A stretch of 22,293 nt of DNA from positions 1 to 22,293 of the forward strand of contig CAJNOQ010002876.1 of assembly GCA_905250885.1 (NCBI GenBank), given 5' to 3'. The translations under genes and the position numbers were made by a program. Under the pieces are notes generated by a model that was not told where the DNA came from, did no database searches, and saw only the letters and a list, made by a program, of their open reading frames with translations. The stretch comes from Didymodactylos carnosus. Taxonomy: Eukaryota; Rotifera; Eurotatoria; Philodinida; Philodinidae. Within the stretch, counting starts at the first letter, position 1. Each line of letters opens with the position of its first letter. Positions 10,524-19,942 of this stretch are shown here, one piece after another.

Positions 10524-10794
10524 AACGAGGGAAAAGCATACTTCTGTACTTCTCGGTACTTCTCGGTACTTCTCCGTACTCCTTGATACTTCTTCGTACT
10601 TCTTCGTACTTTTTTGTACTTCTCCGTACTTCTGAAGTACGAAGTATGAAAAGGGGAAAAGCGTATTTCGTACTTCGTACTTCAGAAGTACGGAGAAGTA
10701 CAAAAAAGTACGAAGAAGTACGAAGAAGTACGAAGAAGTATCAAGAAGTACGGAGAAGTACCGAGAAGTACAGAAGTATGCTTTTCCCCCCTTG
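10524..10794. mobile_element. 271-bp hairpin element of 10-base tandem repeats with 9-base target duplication
   Basis: Each arm is a run of 10-base units of the type GTACTTCTCC/GTACTTCTTC; the second arm is the reverse complement of the first. The hairpin turns at about 10645-10665 (AAAAGGGGAAAAG). Ends are AACGAGGGAAAAGCATAC on the left and, reverse-complemented, CAAGGGGGGAAAAGCATAC on the right. GGTCATCAC directly abuts both ends (10515-10523 and 10795-10803), giving a 9-base target duplication as in Mutator-type insertion. The arms differ in the number of individual units, so units have been gained or lost after the arms formed. No protein is encoded; the open frames at 10445-10819 and 10512-10703 are products of the repeat. 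Confidence 0.8.
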
Positions 10795-10803
10795 GGTCAT
10801 CAC

Positions 10804-11534
10804 CACAAACGTGTGTTGATTTATTGATCGTTTACGAAATTTTAAACCCTTCGAAGTTTTTCAATGTTACTTCCTTAAAAGAATTTTGTTTTTTTAACGA
10901 TGAAAGTCGCATAGAACACACTTGAGCAGGCATGAAAGTTAAAACAAAACAGTCAGGAGCAAAGTAGCGATTTTCAATAAGATTGCACAAAACAAAAGTA
11001 CTCGAGGTAGGGGTTAATAATATTTTTCTGCATGTGAGCAGTTTGTTTTGACTTGATATTTTAATTAGTGAAATACCGATTACGAAATGGTCACTACTTT
11101 TAACCGATCTACATTTTTCTGCGCAGCTTTTAGTAGTGAGGGTGAGGGTGAGTTTTTTCTTCTTCAACCCAGTCGTTATAGTATACACAGGACAGATACA
11201 TTGCTCTAAAAACTCTTTTAACTGTCTATGGCTTATCGATTAGTCTTTTAAGGCTTCCCCCATCCTAAACATCCCACACAGTACTGCATCAGACGCACGG
11301 CACTTTTTTCCTCAAGCAAAGAAAACTGACTATTCATACATTTTTTTGTTCGTTATGGGAAAATTAGGCTCGTATTTTGCGATTTTGTCCAAAGTGTTCA
11401 TCTTTATTAAAACTGATTTTTAAAGGCGTATTTTAAAAGGGGTGATCATTGTTCAAAATATTTAATGATTTTCTTAGTTTTTAGATGAATATATGACCGA
11501 ATAATCATACATATCTACCAAATATCTATCACCA
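10804..11534. other. Intergenic, no gene recognised; contains TGAGGG tract
   Basis: No exon supported. 11136-11152 is GTGAGGGTGAGGGTGAG, a short run of the hexamer TGAGGG. A minus-strand open frame at 10832-11188 (118 codons) lacks motifs and overlaps this tract. Confidence 0.4.
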
Positions 11535-11723
11535 TTGGACAATCCCTTGTGGCATTCATTCAAGGAAATTGTTCGAAAACAACATCCATTACAAGCGAAC
11601 GATATCCCCGAGTCTTTATCGAACACTTTTTTTACTTTATCGACAAAAGAAATTCGTAACGCATATCGAAAATGCGCCATTACGGCAAAGAGCGATGTTC
11701 ATCGAGATCAACCTTTTATGTAA
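11535..11723 (+). CDS. Coding-like open frame of unknown identity
   Basis: Sixty-two codons open to TAA at 11721-11723, with balanced composition (Pro-Leu-Trp-His-Ser-Phe-Lys, Ile-Pro-Glu-Ser-Leu, Arg-Asn-Ala-Tyr-Arg-Lys-Cys) that looks more coding-like than the surrounding AT-rich DNA. It lies about 130 bases before the Mab-21-like frame on the same strand and could be an upstream exon of that gene, but I cannot identify splice sites joining them. No motif is recognised. Confidence 0.25.
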   Translation: MDNPLWHSFKEIVRKQHPLQANDIPESLSNTFFTLSTKEIRNAYRKCAITAKSDVHRDQPFM

Positions 11724-11852
11724 ATGAGCACCTTTGTGACAATAATCAAGAGGAAAATAAGTTTTGGGACAACGAATTTTGACATCTTTTTCTTTCAACA
11801 AAATTTTCACTATCAAAATCACATCCTTACTTTGTGCTCTTGATGGGGTCTG

Positions 11853-12386
11853 ATGCAGCAAATTCTGCGCTTTCTTTCTACGTGTAGAAAAATGAGAAAA
11901 GAATGGATCCTGTCATTTTTCTCTGAAAAATACGTAGGGGGGAAATTCATTTGGCGCCTACTGTATATTATAAAGACATGTATATTATGGATATGTGAAT
12001 TAAATAATCTTGATAGTGATTATAAATATGAAAACAATGAACAAAACATTTCAATTAGTTTAATCTACCGTTTTATTCATTTTCTTTGTCAAAGTTTAGA
12101 ACAAAAAGTATGTCAGCATTATTTTATTGCAAATATTAATTTATTAGCAACATATGATGTAAAAATAGTAGAACAAGCCATTAATGCATTGAACACTATT
12201 GATGTAACATTTTTAACTCAACGTATAAAATTACCATATAAACAAAAATCTGTAATTAAATTTTCATCTGAAATGGTCGAAGAATTTCGTAAATTACAAT
12301 TATATGAATTTGATGAAAAATGTTTAATGTATTTACCAGAAAAATATGATTATTACTTAGAAAAATGTATCGGATATTGTTACTAA
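11853..12386 (+). pseudogene. Mab-21-like protein, C-terminal region, probably a damaged gene
   Basis: The frame from about 11895 to TAA at 12384-12386 matches features of the Mab-21 helical C-terminal half: Glu-Trp-Ile-Leu-Ser-Phe, then Tyr-Ile-Ile-Lys-Thr-Cys-Ile-Leu-Trp-Ile-Cys-Glu (the usual Ser-Tyr-x-x-Lys-Thr-x-x-Leu-Trp motif), then a helix, then His-Tyr-Phe-Ile-Ala-Asn-Ile-Asn-Leu-Leu (the Tyr-Phe-Ile-Pro-x-x-Asn-Leu motif). Known Mab-21 proteins have some 50-60 residues between the first two motifs; here there are about 18, which suggests an internal deletion or an unrecognised splice. The nucleotidyltransferase half expected upstream is not visible. Mab-21 proteins include cGAS-like receptors, but without the catalytic half no enzymatic role can be claimed. 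The displayed start is only the first ATG of the open frame. Confidence 0.5.
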
Positions 12387-12415
12387 TTGAACAAAATGAT
12401 CGATACTAGTGGATT

Positions 12416-12754
12416 AATTAGTCACGCATTATTTTAAACAGTAATAATGACGATCTTACTGATATAAGTGCTAGAGATATAATAGATTGTGTCTATTGTT
12501 TTACGTTCGATCTGCAAGAATTCATCTATCTAAAACGTTCATGGAAAAAAAGACATTTTTCATCTAGTTCCCTATCTTCTTTTATTTAAATGCTTTTTAC
12601 AGATATAAATGAGTACAGTGTTTTATGTACATTTGACGGTGAAAAGTACAATTCAAGCTGTTTAAAAAAGCTAATTATGATAAGACAGAGTACGGCACAG
12701 TGGGCAGATATATTCCATTTTCCTCAGTCTTGGAGTACTTATATTAAAAAATAA
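12416..12754 (+). pseudogene. Coding-like continuation downstream of the Mab-21-like frame
   Basis: One frame is open from 12416 to TAA at 12752-12754 except for TAA at 12587-12589. The part after 12603 follows a good acceptor (TTTTTACAG) and encodes Cys-Thr-Phe-Asp-Gly-Glu-Lys-Tyr and later Trp-Ala-Asp-Ile-Phe-His-Phe-Pro. The first part encodes Asp-Cys-Val-Tyr-Cys-Phe-Thr-Phe-Asp. It may be the 3' end of the Mab-21-like gene in a shifted frame, with the TAA either removed by a short intron or a real nonsense mutation. Identity unknown. Confidence 0.3.
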
Positions 12755-12915
12755 GTGTGATATTGCATCAAGTAATTTGAGTGTAAAATATTTTTGAGGA
12801 AAAAATGTTACGATTCAGTGTAATGCGGCGGGTTCAGTATACCCGAGTATGAAATTTCATAAGAAATAAGCTAGCTGTTCTTGCTGAAGAAGCGCTCGTT
12901 GCTTGATTAACTGCA

Positions 12916-13254
12916 ACTACTATCCATTTCAATGAACAATGGAGTCGGCTGTAAGTTGAATAAGCACAAGCTAAAGAGCTGGGCCTTGTGTACATCAACA
13001 GAGAACAATTTTCTCTATCGAATGGTTGTATTAGAATTTCAAATCCAACGGAGAATCTTTTCTCCAGGCAGTGCCCGATAAGTCAAGCGAAAACTCACCT
13101 GATTGGTCAATTGCTGACCAACCAGATTTCGATATTACTTAATAAAGAATATTATTCTCTTTCGAATGTTGAAAACCGCAGGTCTCTAGCTGCTTCCAAT
13201 TCGGAGTTATTCAACTTACAACCGACTCCATTGTTCATTGAAATGGATAGTAGC
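12916..13254. repeat. Foldback repeat with 47-base arms
   Basis: 12916-12963 (ACTACTATCCATTTCAATGA...) is the reverse complement of 13208-13254 with one or two differences. The interior is about 245 bases with a small hairpin at 13104-13116 (GGTCA/TGACC) and two direct copies of TTCTCT(A/T)TCGAATG. Outside the arms, GCGGGTT occurs inverted on both sides (about 12827 and 13302), so the element may extend further. No target duplication is clear. Confidence 0.55.
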
Positions 13255-13387
13255 TAATAGAATAAAATCAGGGGGTGTAGCTAGCTGCATCGGGACAAAC
13301 CCGCTAACCCGCTTCACTACTAGTTGCAGCGGGTACATATTTACAGATATAGAAAGAAATACTGGGAAAAAAAACGAAAAGGAGAAA

Positions 13388-13459
13388 TTTTTTGCAGAGA
13401 TTCGAACTCTGTATATGAAGATTATTAATCTTCTCCGTACGCCGCTGTACCACACGAAC
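13388..13459 (-). tRNA. tRNA-like sequence, anticodon AAT (Ile), probably a pseudogene or SINE head
   Basis: On the minus strand this 72-base stretch has an A-box (TGGTACAGCGG), a B-box and T-arm with five perfect pairs (CAGAG-TTCGAAT-CTCTG), and an anticodon stem of five pairs (GAAGA/TCTTC) around TTAATAA. The conserved T33 puts AAT in the anticodon position (13424-13426). The D-stem can form with GTAC/GTAC. The acceptor stem is poor, with four of seven pairs, and spacing between D-stem and anticodon stem is off by about two bases. It is therefore better read as a decayed tRNA or a tRNA-derived SINE than a working tRNA. It lies just downstream of the LINE remnant on the same strand. Confidence 0.5.
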
Positions 13460-13666
13460 GCACAACTGAAAATATATATTTTTCATTCTGTTCCGATTAG
13501 TTAGTAAACTGAACTTAAGGAAGTTTAAGTAGAGTAGCGTGATTAGGATAATTCGCCATGAAGAAAGCATTTCTCTGCGCTGATTCCGAAGACAATAATA
13601 CAGAACATTCAGTTTCCAATACGTTTTTCTCTAGGCACAATATTCCGAAACGCTTCCCTGAACGCT

Positions 13667-14236
13667 TCACCCTGAAGCATGCTCTTCCGGAGTTAGAATA
13701 AGGCCAAGATGCATATGTTGATCAGTATACTTCAGTCTTGTATTCGCAATGTATAAGGGTGGTGGAGATGATACAATACGACAAGTAAAGAATATGGCTG
13801 TACATTTAAGAGTATTTAAAGGGAGTGCCCATGTCGTTGCCCATTGATGTATAATCCTAAGATCTTTGTTCAAGACAGTTGCTGCTCTCTGCAAATCATT
13901 CACGGTTGAATACAGAGAGACATCATCAGCAAACAGCTTACACATGAAATGAACAGAGTTGGGAAGATCGTCAATGCATATTAAGAACAGGAGTGATCCA
14001 AGGACAGAACCCTATGGGACTCCACACGTAATTTACAACTGATCAGACGACATCCCATTAAGTAATGTAAGAATTTTCCTATCTGACAAATAACTACTAA
14101 ACTAATTCACCGTCAGAGATGCCTTTACTGCGCAGCTTAAGTATCAAACCCTCGTGAGACACCTTATCAAATGCTTTGCTGAAATCTAGAAATGCAACAA
14201 TAAAACTAATCAAACTATCTGTAGCCAGAAATGGTA
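13667..14236 (-). pseudogene. LINE (non-LTR) reverse transcriptase fragment
   Basis: Minus-strand frame with the ordered reverse transcriptase blocks: Phe-Leu-Asp-Phe-Ser-Lys-Ala-Phe-Asp-Lys-Val (about 14180, catalytic Asp), Gly-Val-Pro-stop-Gly-Ser (about 14010, where Gln is normal), Leu-Phe-Leu-Ile-Cys-Ile-Asp-Asp-Leu-Pro, and Leu-Phe-Ala-Asp-Asp-Val (about 13930, the catalytic ADD). The thumb-like segment follows, with Trp-Ala-Thr-Thr-Trp-Ala-Leu-Pro-Leu-Asn-Thr-Leu-Lys-Cys, ending at TGA 13667-13669. In-frame stops also fall at about 14097 and 14033. The family is jockey/CR1/I-like by motif style. Endonuclease and N-terminal fingers are missing; the 5' break coincides with the foldback-terminus motif at 14243. 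Confidence 0.75.
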
Positions 14237-14242
14237 TTTCGT

Positions 14243-14513
14243 TACTCACTCTCATGCTCCCCATCTCCTTCTCTGTAAAGTCCGTTTTTCTTTGCATTTT
14301 AGAATACAAAATGCCAAAAAAGATCGAAATTGCAGGCTACAGTTTTCTAAAAGAAAAATCCCATTCGAGGAGCATGAGGGTGAGTATTTGACTATTAATA
14401 TTGCCCCTATCTTTCATGCACAATCTCATGGTAAAATGTCTACACATATCTCTATGTGTATGAAAGATAGAGGCAGTATTCCTAGTCGTATACTCACCCT
14501 CATGCTCGTCGAA
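14243..14513. repeat. Foldback elements sharing a GGAGCATGAGGGTGAGTA terminus
   Basis: The terminus motif occurs three times: 14243-14261 (as TACTCACTCTCATGCTCCC), 14366-14385 (as GAGGAGCATGAGGGTGAGTA) and 14490-14508 (as TACTCACCCTCATGCTCG). The second and third copies face each other as arms of about 55 bases, extending inward through matching ATTGCCCCTATCTTTCAT and ATGAAAGATAGAGGCAGTAT, with a loop that itself contains CACATATCTCTATGTG. The first copy may be a solo end or the end of an older, adjacent copy. The structure abuts the broken 5' end of the LINE fragment. Confidence 0.6.
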
Positions 14514-14723
14514 TCCCCGACCCCTTCGGAAAGAAGAGTCAGACCATTGCGATCGCATGCTGGCTTATGCGCTTCAGCCATTATCCTCCTTGCTCAAAGC
14601 TATATGTTTCCTTTTCCAGATCAGTCTGATACCTTGTTACGACTCTCGTCATACTACAGCAATGCAGGGTGAATCTATTAACAACACTAGGAGGTGTCAG
14701 CAATGTCTACTGACACGACTAAG

Positions 14724-15484
14724 TGGTGGCAGGAATAGCTATTGACACCTACAGGAGGTGTCATCAAGAGCTACTGACACCACCAGACTTATGAGGGAAC
14801 CTCTTGAGGTTATTAATCGCTTTTGAACTCAGACTACTTTATCTTGTAGATCTCAGCCAGTAGTGAAATATCCCAGGTTAGTTTGTGTCCATGGTGCTTT
14901 GTTACTGATTTTTAGTAAGTTTTTGCCTATGGAACCTGGATATCGAGCAAAATCAGACTTTCGAATTTTGATTTCAAGCTTGCCACACTGGTAGCCAGCC
15001 CATGGTCAGAGTAGTACGACGGAAAAGTATTCGATGCTAATGAACTTCCTGCCTTGAGATATTGAGACTCGAACATTTCACCAGAAGGTAAGGGTGAGGG
15101 TCAAGTATTTGAGTCTCTATATCTCAAGGCAGGAAAGTTCATTAGCATCAAATACTTTTCCGTCGTACTACTATGACCATGGGCTGGCTGCAAGTGTGGT
15201 AAGTTTGGAATCAAAATTCGAAAGTCGGGTTTTGCTCGAAATCCAGGTTCCATAGCCAAAAAACTGACTAAAGTCTGAGTGCTAAAGCGATTTATAATCT
15301 CAAGAGGTTCCCTGCTTAGAGGTGGCAGGAAGAAACACTCAATGAATTGCTCTAAATTGCGTTTCGTGCTGTTCAACATATGTTGCACAGTGTCAATAGC
15401 TCTTCCTACCACCTCTAAACCTAGTGGTGTCAGTAGCTCTTGATGACACAGCCTGTAGATGGCAATAGCTATTCTTGTCACCTC
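14724..15484. mobile_element. Large foldback element with about 350-base arms
   Basis: The left arm (14724-15072) and right arm (15105-15484) are reverse complements over most of their length: GGCAGGAATAGCTATTG near the left end matches CAATAGCTATTCTTGTC near the right end, and CTGCCTTGAGATATTGAG near the centre matches its complement at 15107-15127. The loop (about 15073-15104) contains AAGGGTGAGGGT. Near the left end the palindromic phrases GTGTCAG...CTGACAC and TGACACCT...AGGTGTCA recur. The right arm is longer because of an inserted 103-base hairpin (15316-15418). A minus-strand open frame at 15101-15481 is merely the arm. No protein or target duplication is identified. Confidence 0.7.
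15316..15418. mobile_element. 103-bp hairpin inserted in the right arm of the large foldback
   Basis: TTAGAGGTGGCAGGAAG at the left end is inverted as CTTCCTACCACCTCTAA at the right end. The matching left arm of the large element lacks this segment, which shows it was inserted there or lost from the left. Its end sequence resembles the end of the host element (GTGGTGGCAGGAATAG), so the two may be related. Confidence 0.55.
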
Positions 15485-15927
15485 TCGAGGGTGAGGGGGT
15501 TAGAGTGTTTGTTGGAAAAGAACGTGCTGTGCATATCTATTTAGCGTTCGCTTTTTTGCAGTATAATATATTGACAGTTTTATTTGTGGAACATTTATTT
15601 AAAACATATGATTCATTTTCGTCTGACAGTTTTGTATTTTTTATCGATGATAACGCAGAGACGATAGTCATATTGGCGTGTGTTCAATAACCCGCTGATC
15701 ATGTTACGAGCTTGAACGGTCTTCCAGTTCAGCAATATAACTGAATCACTCGGCAGCTGAAGGAATCACAATAAAAGTGGTGGTTATTATCGTTCAAAGA
15801 GTGTTATTGGATATTATTTATTTTGATACAGGAAAAGGACATAAAAAATTGGAAAATATTAAAATTTTAATTTATATCTACTTGGCTAATCCAGTCTGGC
15901 TCCTCTTATTCTCTTTTCTCATTTTCT
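15485..15927. other. Short intergenic stretch, no gene
   Basis: Contains GAGGGTGAGGGG at 15487-15498. A plus-strand open frame at 15475-15690 has no motif. Confidence 0.35.
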
Positions 15928-16139
15928 CTATAATGAAATACTACCCATTCCTATCGTTGCTGTTACTTCCGTTTTCATACGTTTCGAATATCCTTTTAAT
16001 TCATTTTTATATGAATCATTCGGTAAAACGAAAATCAATAGAGTTGCCATTAACGGTATGAAAGAAATCAGATAACTACTCAAATACAAATATTTTTGCC
16101 ATAGAAATGTTATACATGCTAATCCAAATGATAAAAATA

Positions 16140-16176
16140 GACGTGGGGATTCAAGATTCAAGACGTGGGGATTCAA
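16140..16176. repeat. Direct duplication with 22-base period in the 7TM segment
   Basis: GACGTGGGGATTCAA occurs at 16140-16154 and 16162-16176, separated by the partial copy GATTCAA. It sits where the TM3-like segment joins the TM7-like segment of the receptor remnant. Confidence 0.8.
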
Positions 16177-16566
16177 TGTATATTGTATAATGCTCATTAA
16201 TAAGTCAAGTACCACACAAATTCTACACATAAATAACTGATGGTTTTGAGTTGTTGCCATATGTATTTTGATCAAATAGAAAAACTTTGAACCAAATGCC
16301 AATAGACCAAATTGACTTATTACACATAAAATAAATAAATAATAACCACAACCCGTTTCTCGTGTTTTGGATTGAAGAAATGTTACTGCAGAAAATGTAT
16401 TACTAATAAAACCAATTGAAACCATTAAAACGATGATGGAAAAAGTTATTTTGATAATAACTGGTTGTTGTTGAAAATTATTACCTGAACGAATATCTTG
16501 TCCTAACAAAGCATTCAAGGACATCGAATATTTTACTGTGGTAAATTGACACAATTCACCGTAATA

Positions 16567-16663
16567 CATCATTCACATATTACTTTTGATCAATTGTCTG
16601 ACACTTTTGTTCGCCTATCTCCTCGTATCGATGACAACTATATACAAAAAACATTCAATAATA
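16567..16663. repeat. 97-base insertion with TAATA duplication in the last EGF/7TM junction
   Basis: TAATA is present at 16562-16566 and 16659-16663. Removing one copy with the intervening bases joins the EGF ending Val-Cys-Pro-Lys-Tyr-Tyr directly to Gly-Glu-Leu-Cys-Gln in one frame. The extra 97 bases shift the frame and add stops. No terminal inverted repeats are evident. Confidence 0.6.
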
Positions 16664-19600
16664 TTTTGGACAAACACATCCGAAATCAGTTGTTGATTGT
16701 TTTTGTATTGGTTGTAAACAATGTCCACCATTAAGACAATAACCTTGTTGTGAACAATTACTTGCTTTGTGATCAAATAGAAAACAATCGACATGTGCTT
16801 CATTGTCACATAAACATATGTATTTTTCGTCATGAAAGCATTTTGTACCCAGAATAAAAGATGGACGATGATAATATTTAATACGTTTCAGATATGCGTA
16901 TGACATGATTGTACTATTTAAAAGTTTACTAACATATGGACAACGGTTTGACAAAAGAACATTTGTTCGTATTGATCCTACTTGATACTTTGAAAGAGCA
17001 ACTAAATAGTAAGATCCGTAATAATCATTTCTGTTCAAAAACAGTTGTACAAAAACAAACGTTGAAAGATAAACTTGTTTTTCATAGAAAGTAATAATAC
17101 TTGTATTAAATTCAACATTAAGATAAATAACACGATCGTATGTTGCAGTTGAAGTAATTTGACCTGTTATATTTGTAAAATGAACTAGTACTAGAGGAAT
17201 TTTAGTTGTTGAGGAATCTTTTCAAAGATCTTTTATATCGATTTGAATTCGAGCTGTTTGATATTGACATTTGTCACCACAATGCGATTCGGTACAAATG
17301 CATAAATATTGGAGTGCTTTAATGTCCAAGGGAATACATGTGCCACCATTAGAACAATTAACATTTTGACACAAATCGATTGATGCAAAACAATCATAAC
17401 CAAATTTTCCAAGTGTACATAAACAAAGTGAATGATAGGATAATAAACCTTGAGAACAAGTTAGTTCTGATGTTGTTACATTACATAATGTACCTGACCA
17501 ACCTTTATCACATAAACAAAAATATTGACTAATATTATTCGAATAGGTCATACAACTACCATGTAAACATATCTTTTGTTCTTTATTCCATTTTTCACTC
17601 TTTCTATCCAGTATCAATTTTACGGCTAAACGATGAACAGGTAGAAATAGAAAAGGAATATCATAATAGAAAGATGAATAAAATTGTATATCTGTTACTG
17701 AAACATAAAAAATATCAATAGAAACAGAATATTGCTCATATAATTTTGGAGTTCTCAGCTAAACAATATGTTTATAAATGGTTTCATTGTAGTGTGCATG
17801 ATATAAATCAATATAATCATAAAATAAATTTCTTTGTGTTTGAATACGAATTCGGAGTTTGTAAACAATGTGACGCTCAGTCCACGATAGTGTTTGAATT
17901 TGTAAATAGACTGTAATGCGTTCAGTTTGATATTGACATTGATCACCTGTATAACTTGGTGGGTATAAACATTGATGTTGACCATCGATAGATAGAAGGA
18001 ATATATCGCGATTACAATAATACAAATAATTGACTGACTGTTCTTCGATCACATTTTGTCTATCAAATCTAGGAAATGTGAATTGTGTAGAAGACATTAA
18101 TGATGACAATTGATCATCTTATTCAAATTGTAGAATACCAGTGGGTGGATATTGATTATATTCATTAAATGTAAATAATTTATATGAAATTTGTTTTGGA
18201 ATTAATTCACAAAATCTTTCATCATCAGCACCATCATAAAATTCAGCATTACAATCTTGAATATTATTACATCGAACATCTTTTGTCATACATCGGGGTG
18301 AACAAACGAATAATCCTTCATTACATGTGAATCGTGATCGGCTAGAACAAATAATTTCATCATCATCCTGTGGGCAGTCTTTAAGATCATCGCAAACATT
18401 TTCAATTTTAATACATTCGGAACTATTTATACAACGAAATCTTCTACTTAAATCGCTTGGGTAAGTTTTCGAACAATAATCAATATCTTCATCCACGCCA
18501 CCATAACAATCAATTGTTTCATCATTAATTCGTTCTATAGATAAACATTTGTCTTCGGATAATGGTCTATTAATCGGTACATAATTGATTTTTCCTGGCT
18601 CACATTCATGTGAATCTTTCCGACTGCATTCTAATTCATCTCTTCCATCTAGACAATTTACTCTTCCATCACATTTTGTATATTTTAAATTACAATTTTT
18701 TTCCCATTCTTGACAGTTTGTTTCATCTGTTTCATCACCATCAATCAAATTTGGATTAGTAAAACCTTTACATATTTCTTGGAAAAGAAAATATTCAACA
18801 GAAACGTTCAAACCTCGAATAACATGGCAACCTAAATCATCTTTATTTGTACATGTCAATGGTACAATAACATTTGATTTATCTTGACAATTTCTTCCTT
18901 CAATAAAATACTTGCGTAATATACAATCATCTGTAGTTAAACATTTAAAACGGTTTGTTAAATTTAATTTACACACTTCGTCATTAGGAACTAATTCATC
19001 TGAAGAGAATAAGTTACTAGAAGAAACTAGACAATCATTAATATCATCTTTTAAACGATATTTTGATATACAAAGATTAGAATTTTTACAATGAAATAAA
19101 TTTGAACAATTTCTATTAACATTTGAAATGGCGCAACGGGAAAGATTACTTGTATATCTAACCAAAAATATTTGTATCCTATAACATGTAAAGAAAATTC
19201 ACTTCGATGACGACATGAAAAACCATTGACAATTTTTGTCGTTGAATATAATTGACATTTAGTATTATCGTAACATATGAAAGTAGGTATGTCATCCTTA
19301 CTAGGAAATGTATAGAGAAAACGAACAGATGGATACATAACAGGTGTAGGATGTCATGCAAAATAATGGTTACATACTATATCATTACAAGATTCAACTT
19401 CATCGTACTCTATATCATTTAACAATAAATCTTGACAAATAATCGAAGACAAATTATAATATTCATAATAATCATCTAGTTCATGTATTGAACATATCAG
19501 ACATTTGCGACATAAAATAGTACTATTATTATTGTCCTCTTCTGCATATCTAGTATCGAATAAGCTTTTCTCATGAAAAATATCACGTCCATTCAAGCAT

Positions 19601-19942
19601 GTTTCATAGTTCATATAATCATCTTCATCAACCCGAGAAATTGAATCACCATCCCCACATGGATATTTCATATATGCACAATTATATTCTTCAAAAACAA
19701 TCGATGGATTTGTATGACAAAAAGTGTATTCCTGCTGATACTTTCGCACAAAACTATTCTGTTCATCACTTCTATCCATACAGTCGTACATTTGATCAAA
19801 TGAAAAACTATTGTCAATACACATACCATTTGTGCAACAGAATTCACTTTCATAATTACATTTATTCAACTCTAATTCCATACAATATTGTTCATCTATT
19901 GTTCAACTGATGATCGGTCGTTATCGTTCCTTCAGAATTATT

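Larger units (their letters stand above)
15928..19900 (-). pseudogene. LDLa / EGF / 7-transmembrane chimeric receptor, degenerate
   Basis: Read from 19900 down, one main frame gives, in order: an Asp-Glu-Gln-Tyr-Cys linker, an LDL-receptor class A repeat with Cys-Met-Asp-Arg-Ser-Asp-Glu, Cys-rich spacers, and three further LDLa repeats (about 18700-18200; Cys-Leu-Asp-Gly-Arg-Asp-Glu-Leu-Glu-Cys and similar). Then come beta-rich modules flanking Gly-Asp-Gln-Cys-Gln-Tyr-Gln, four EGF-like repeats (about 17570-16660) and hydrophobic segments to TGA at 15928-15930. This arrangement is a large extracellular ligand-binding part on a GPCR-like membrane domain. Damage: TGA 19354-19356, frameshift near 19165-19185, TAA 18119-18121, TAG 17759-17761, TGA 17222-17224, and a 97-base insertion at 16567-16663. 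The membrane part keeps TM1, TM2, TM3 and a TM7-like helix, but TM4-TM6 are missing. No introns are needed across this region. Confidence 0.7.

Noticed and set aside
10529-10788. CRISPR-like array
   Set aside because: Units are contiguous 10-mers without spacers and the halves are inverted; the genome is eukaryotic.
10445-10819. Open frame with repeated Arg-Arg-Ser-Thr-Lys-Lys-Tyr-like peptide
   Set aside because: The peptide repeat is a direct consequence of the 10-base tandem DNA repeat; frames are open on both strands for the same reason.
15101-15481. Minus-strand open frame of 126 codons
   Set aside because: It coincides with the right arm of the large foldback and has no conserved motif.
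15777-16061. Plus-strand hydrophobic open frame of 94 codons
   Set aside because: It is antisense to the 7-transmembrane end of the receptor, which explains the hydrophobic pattern.
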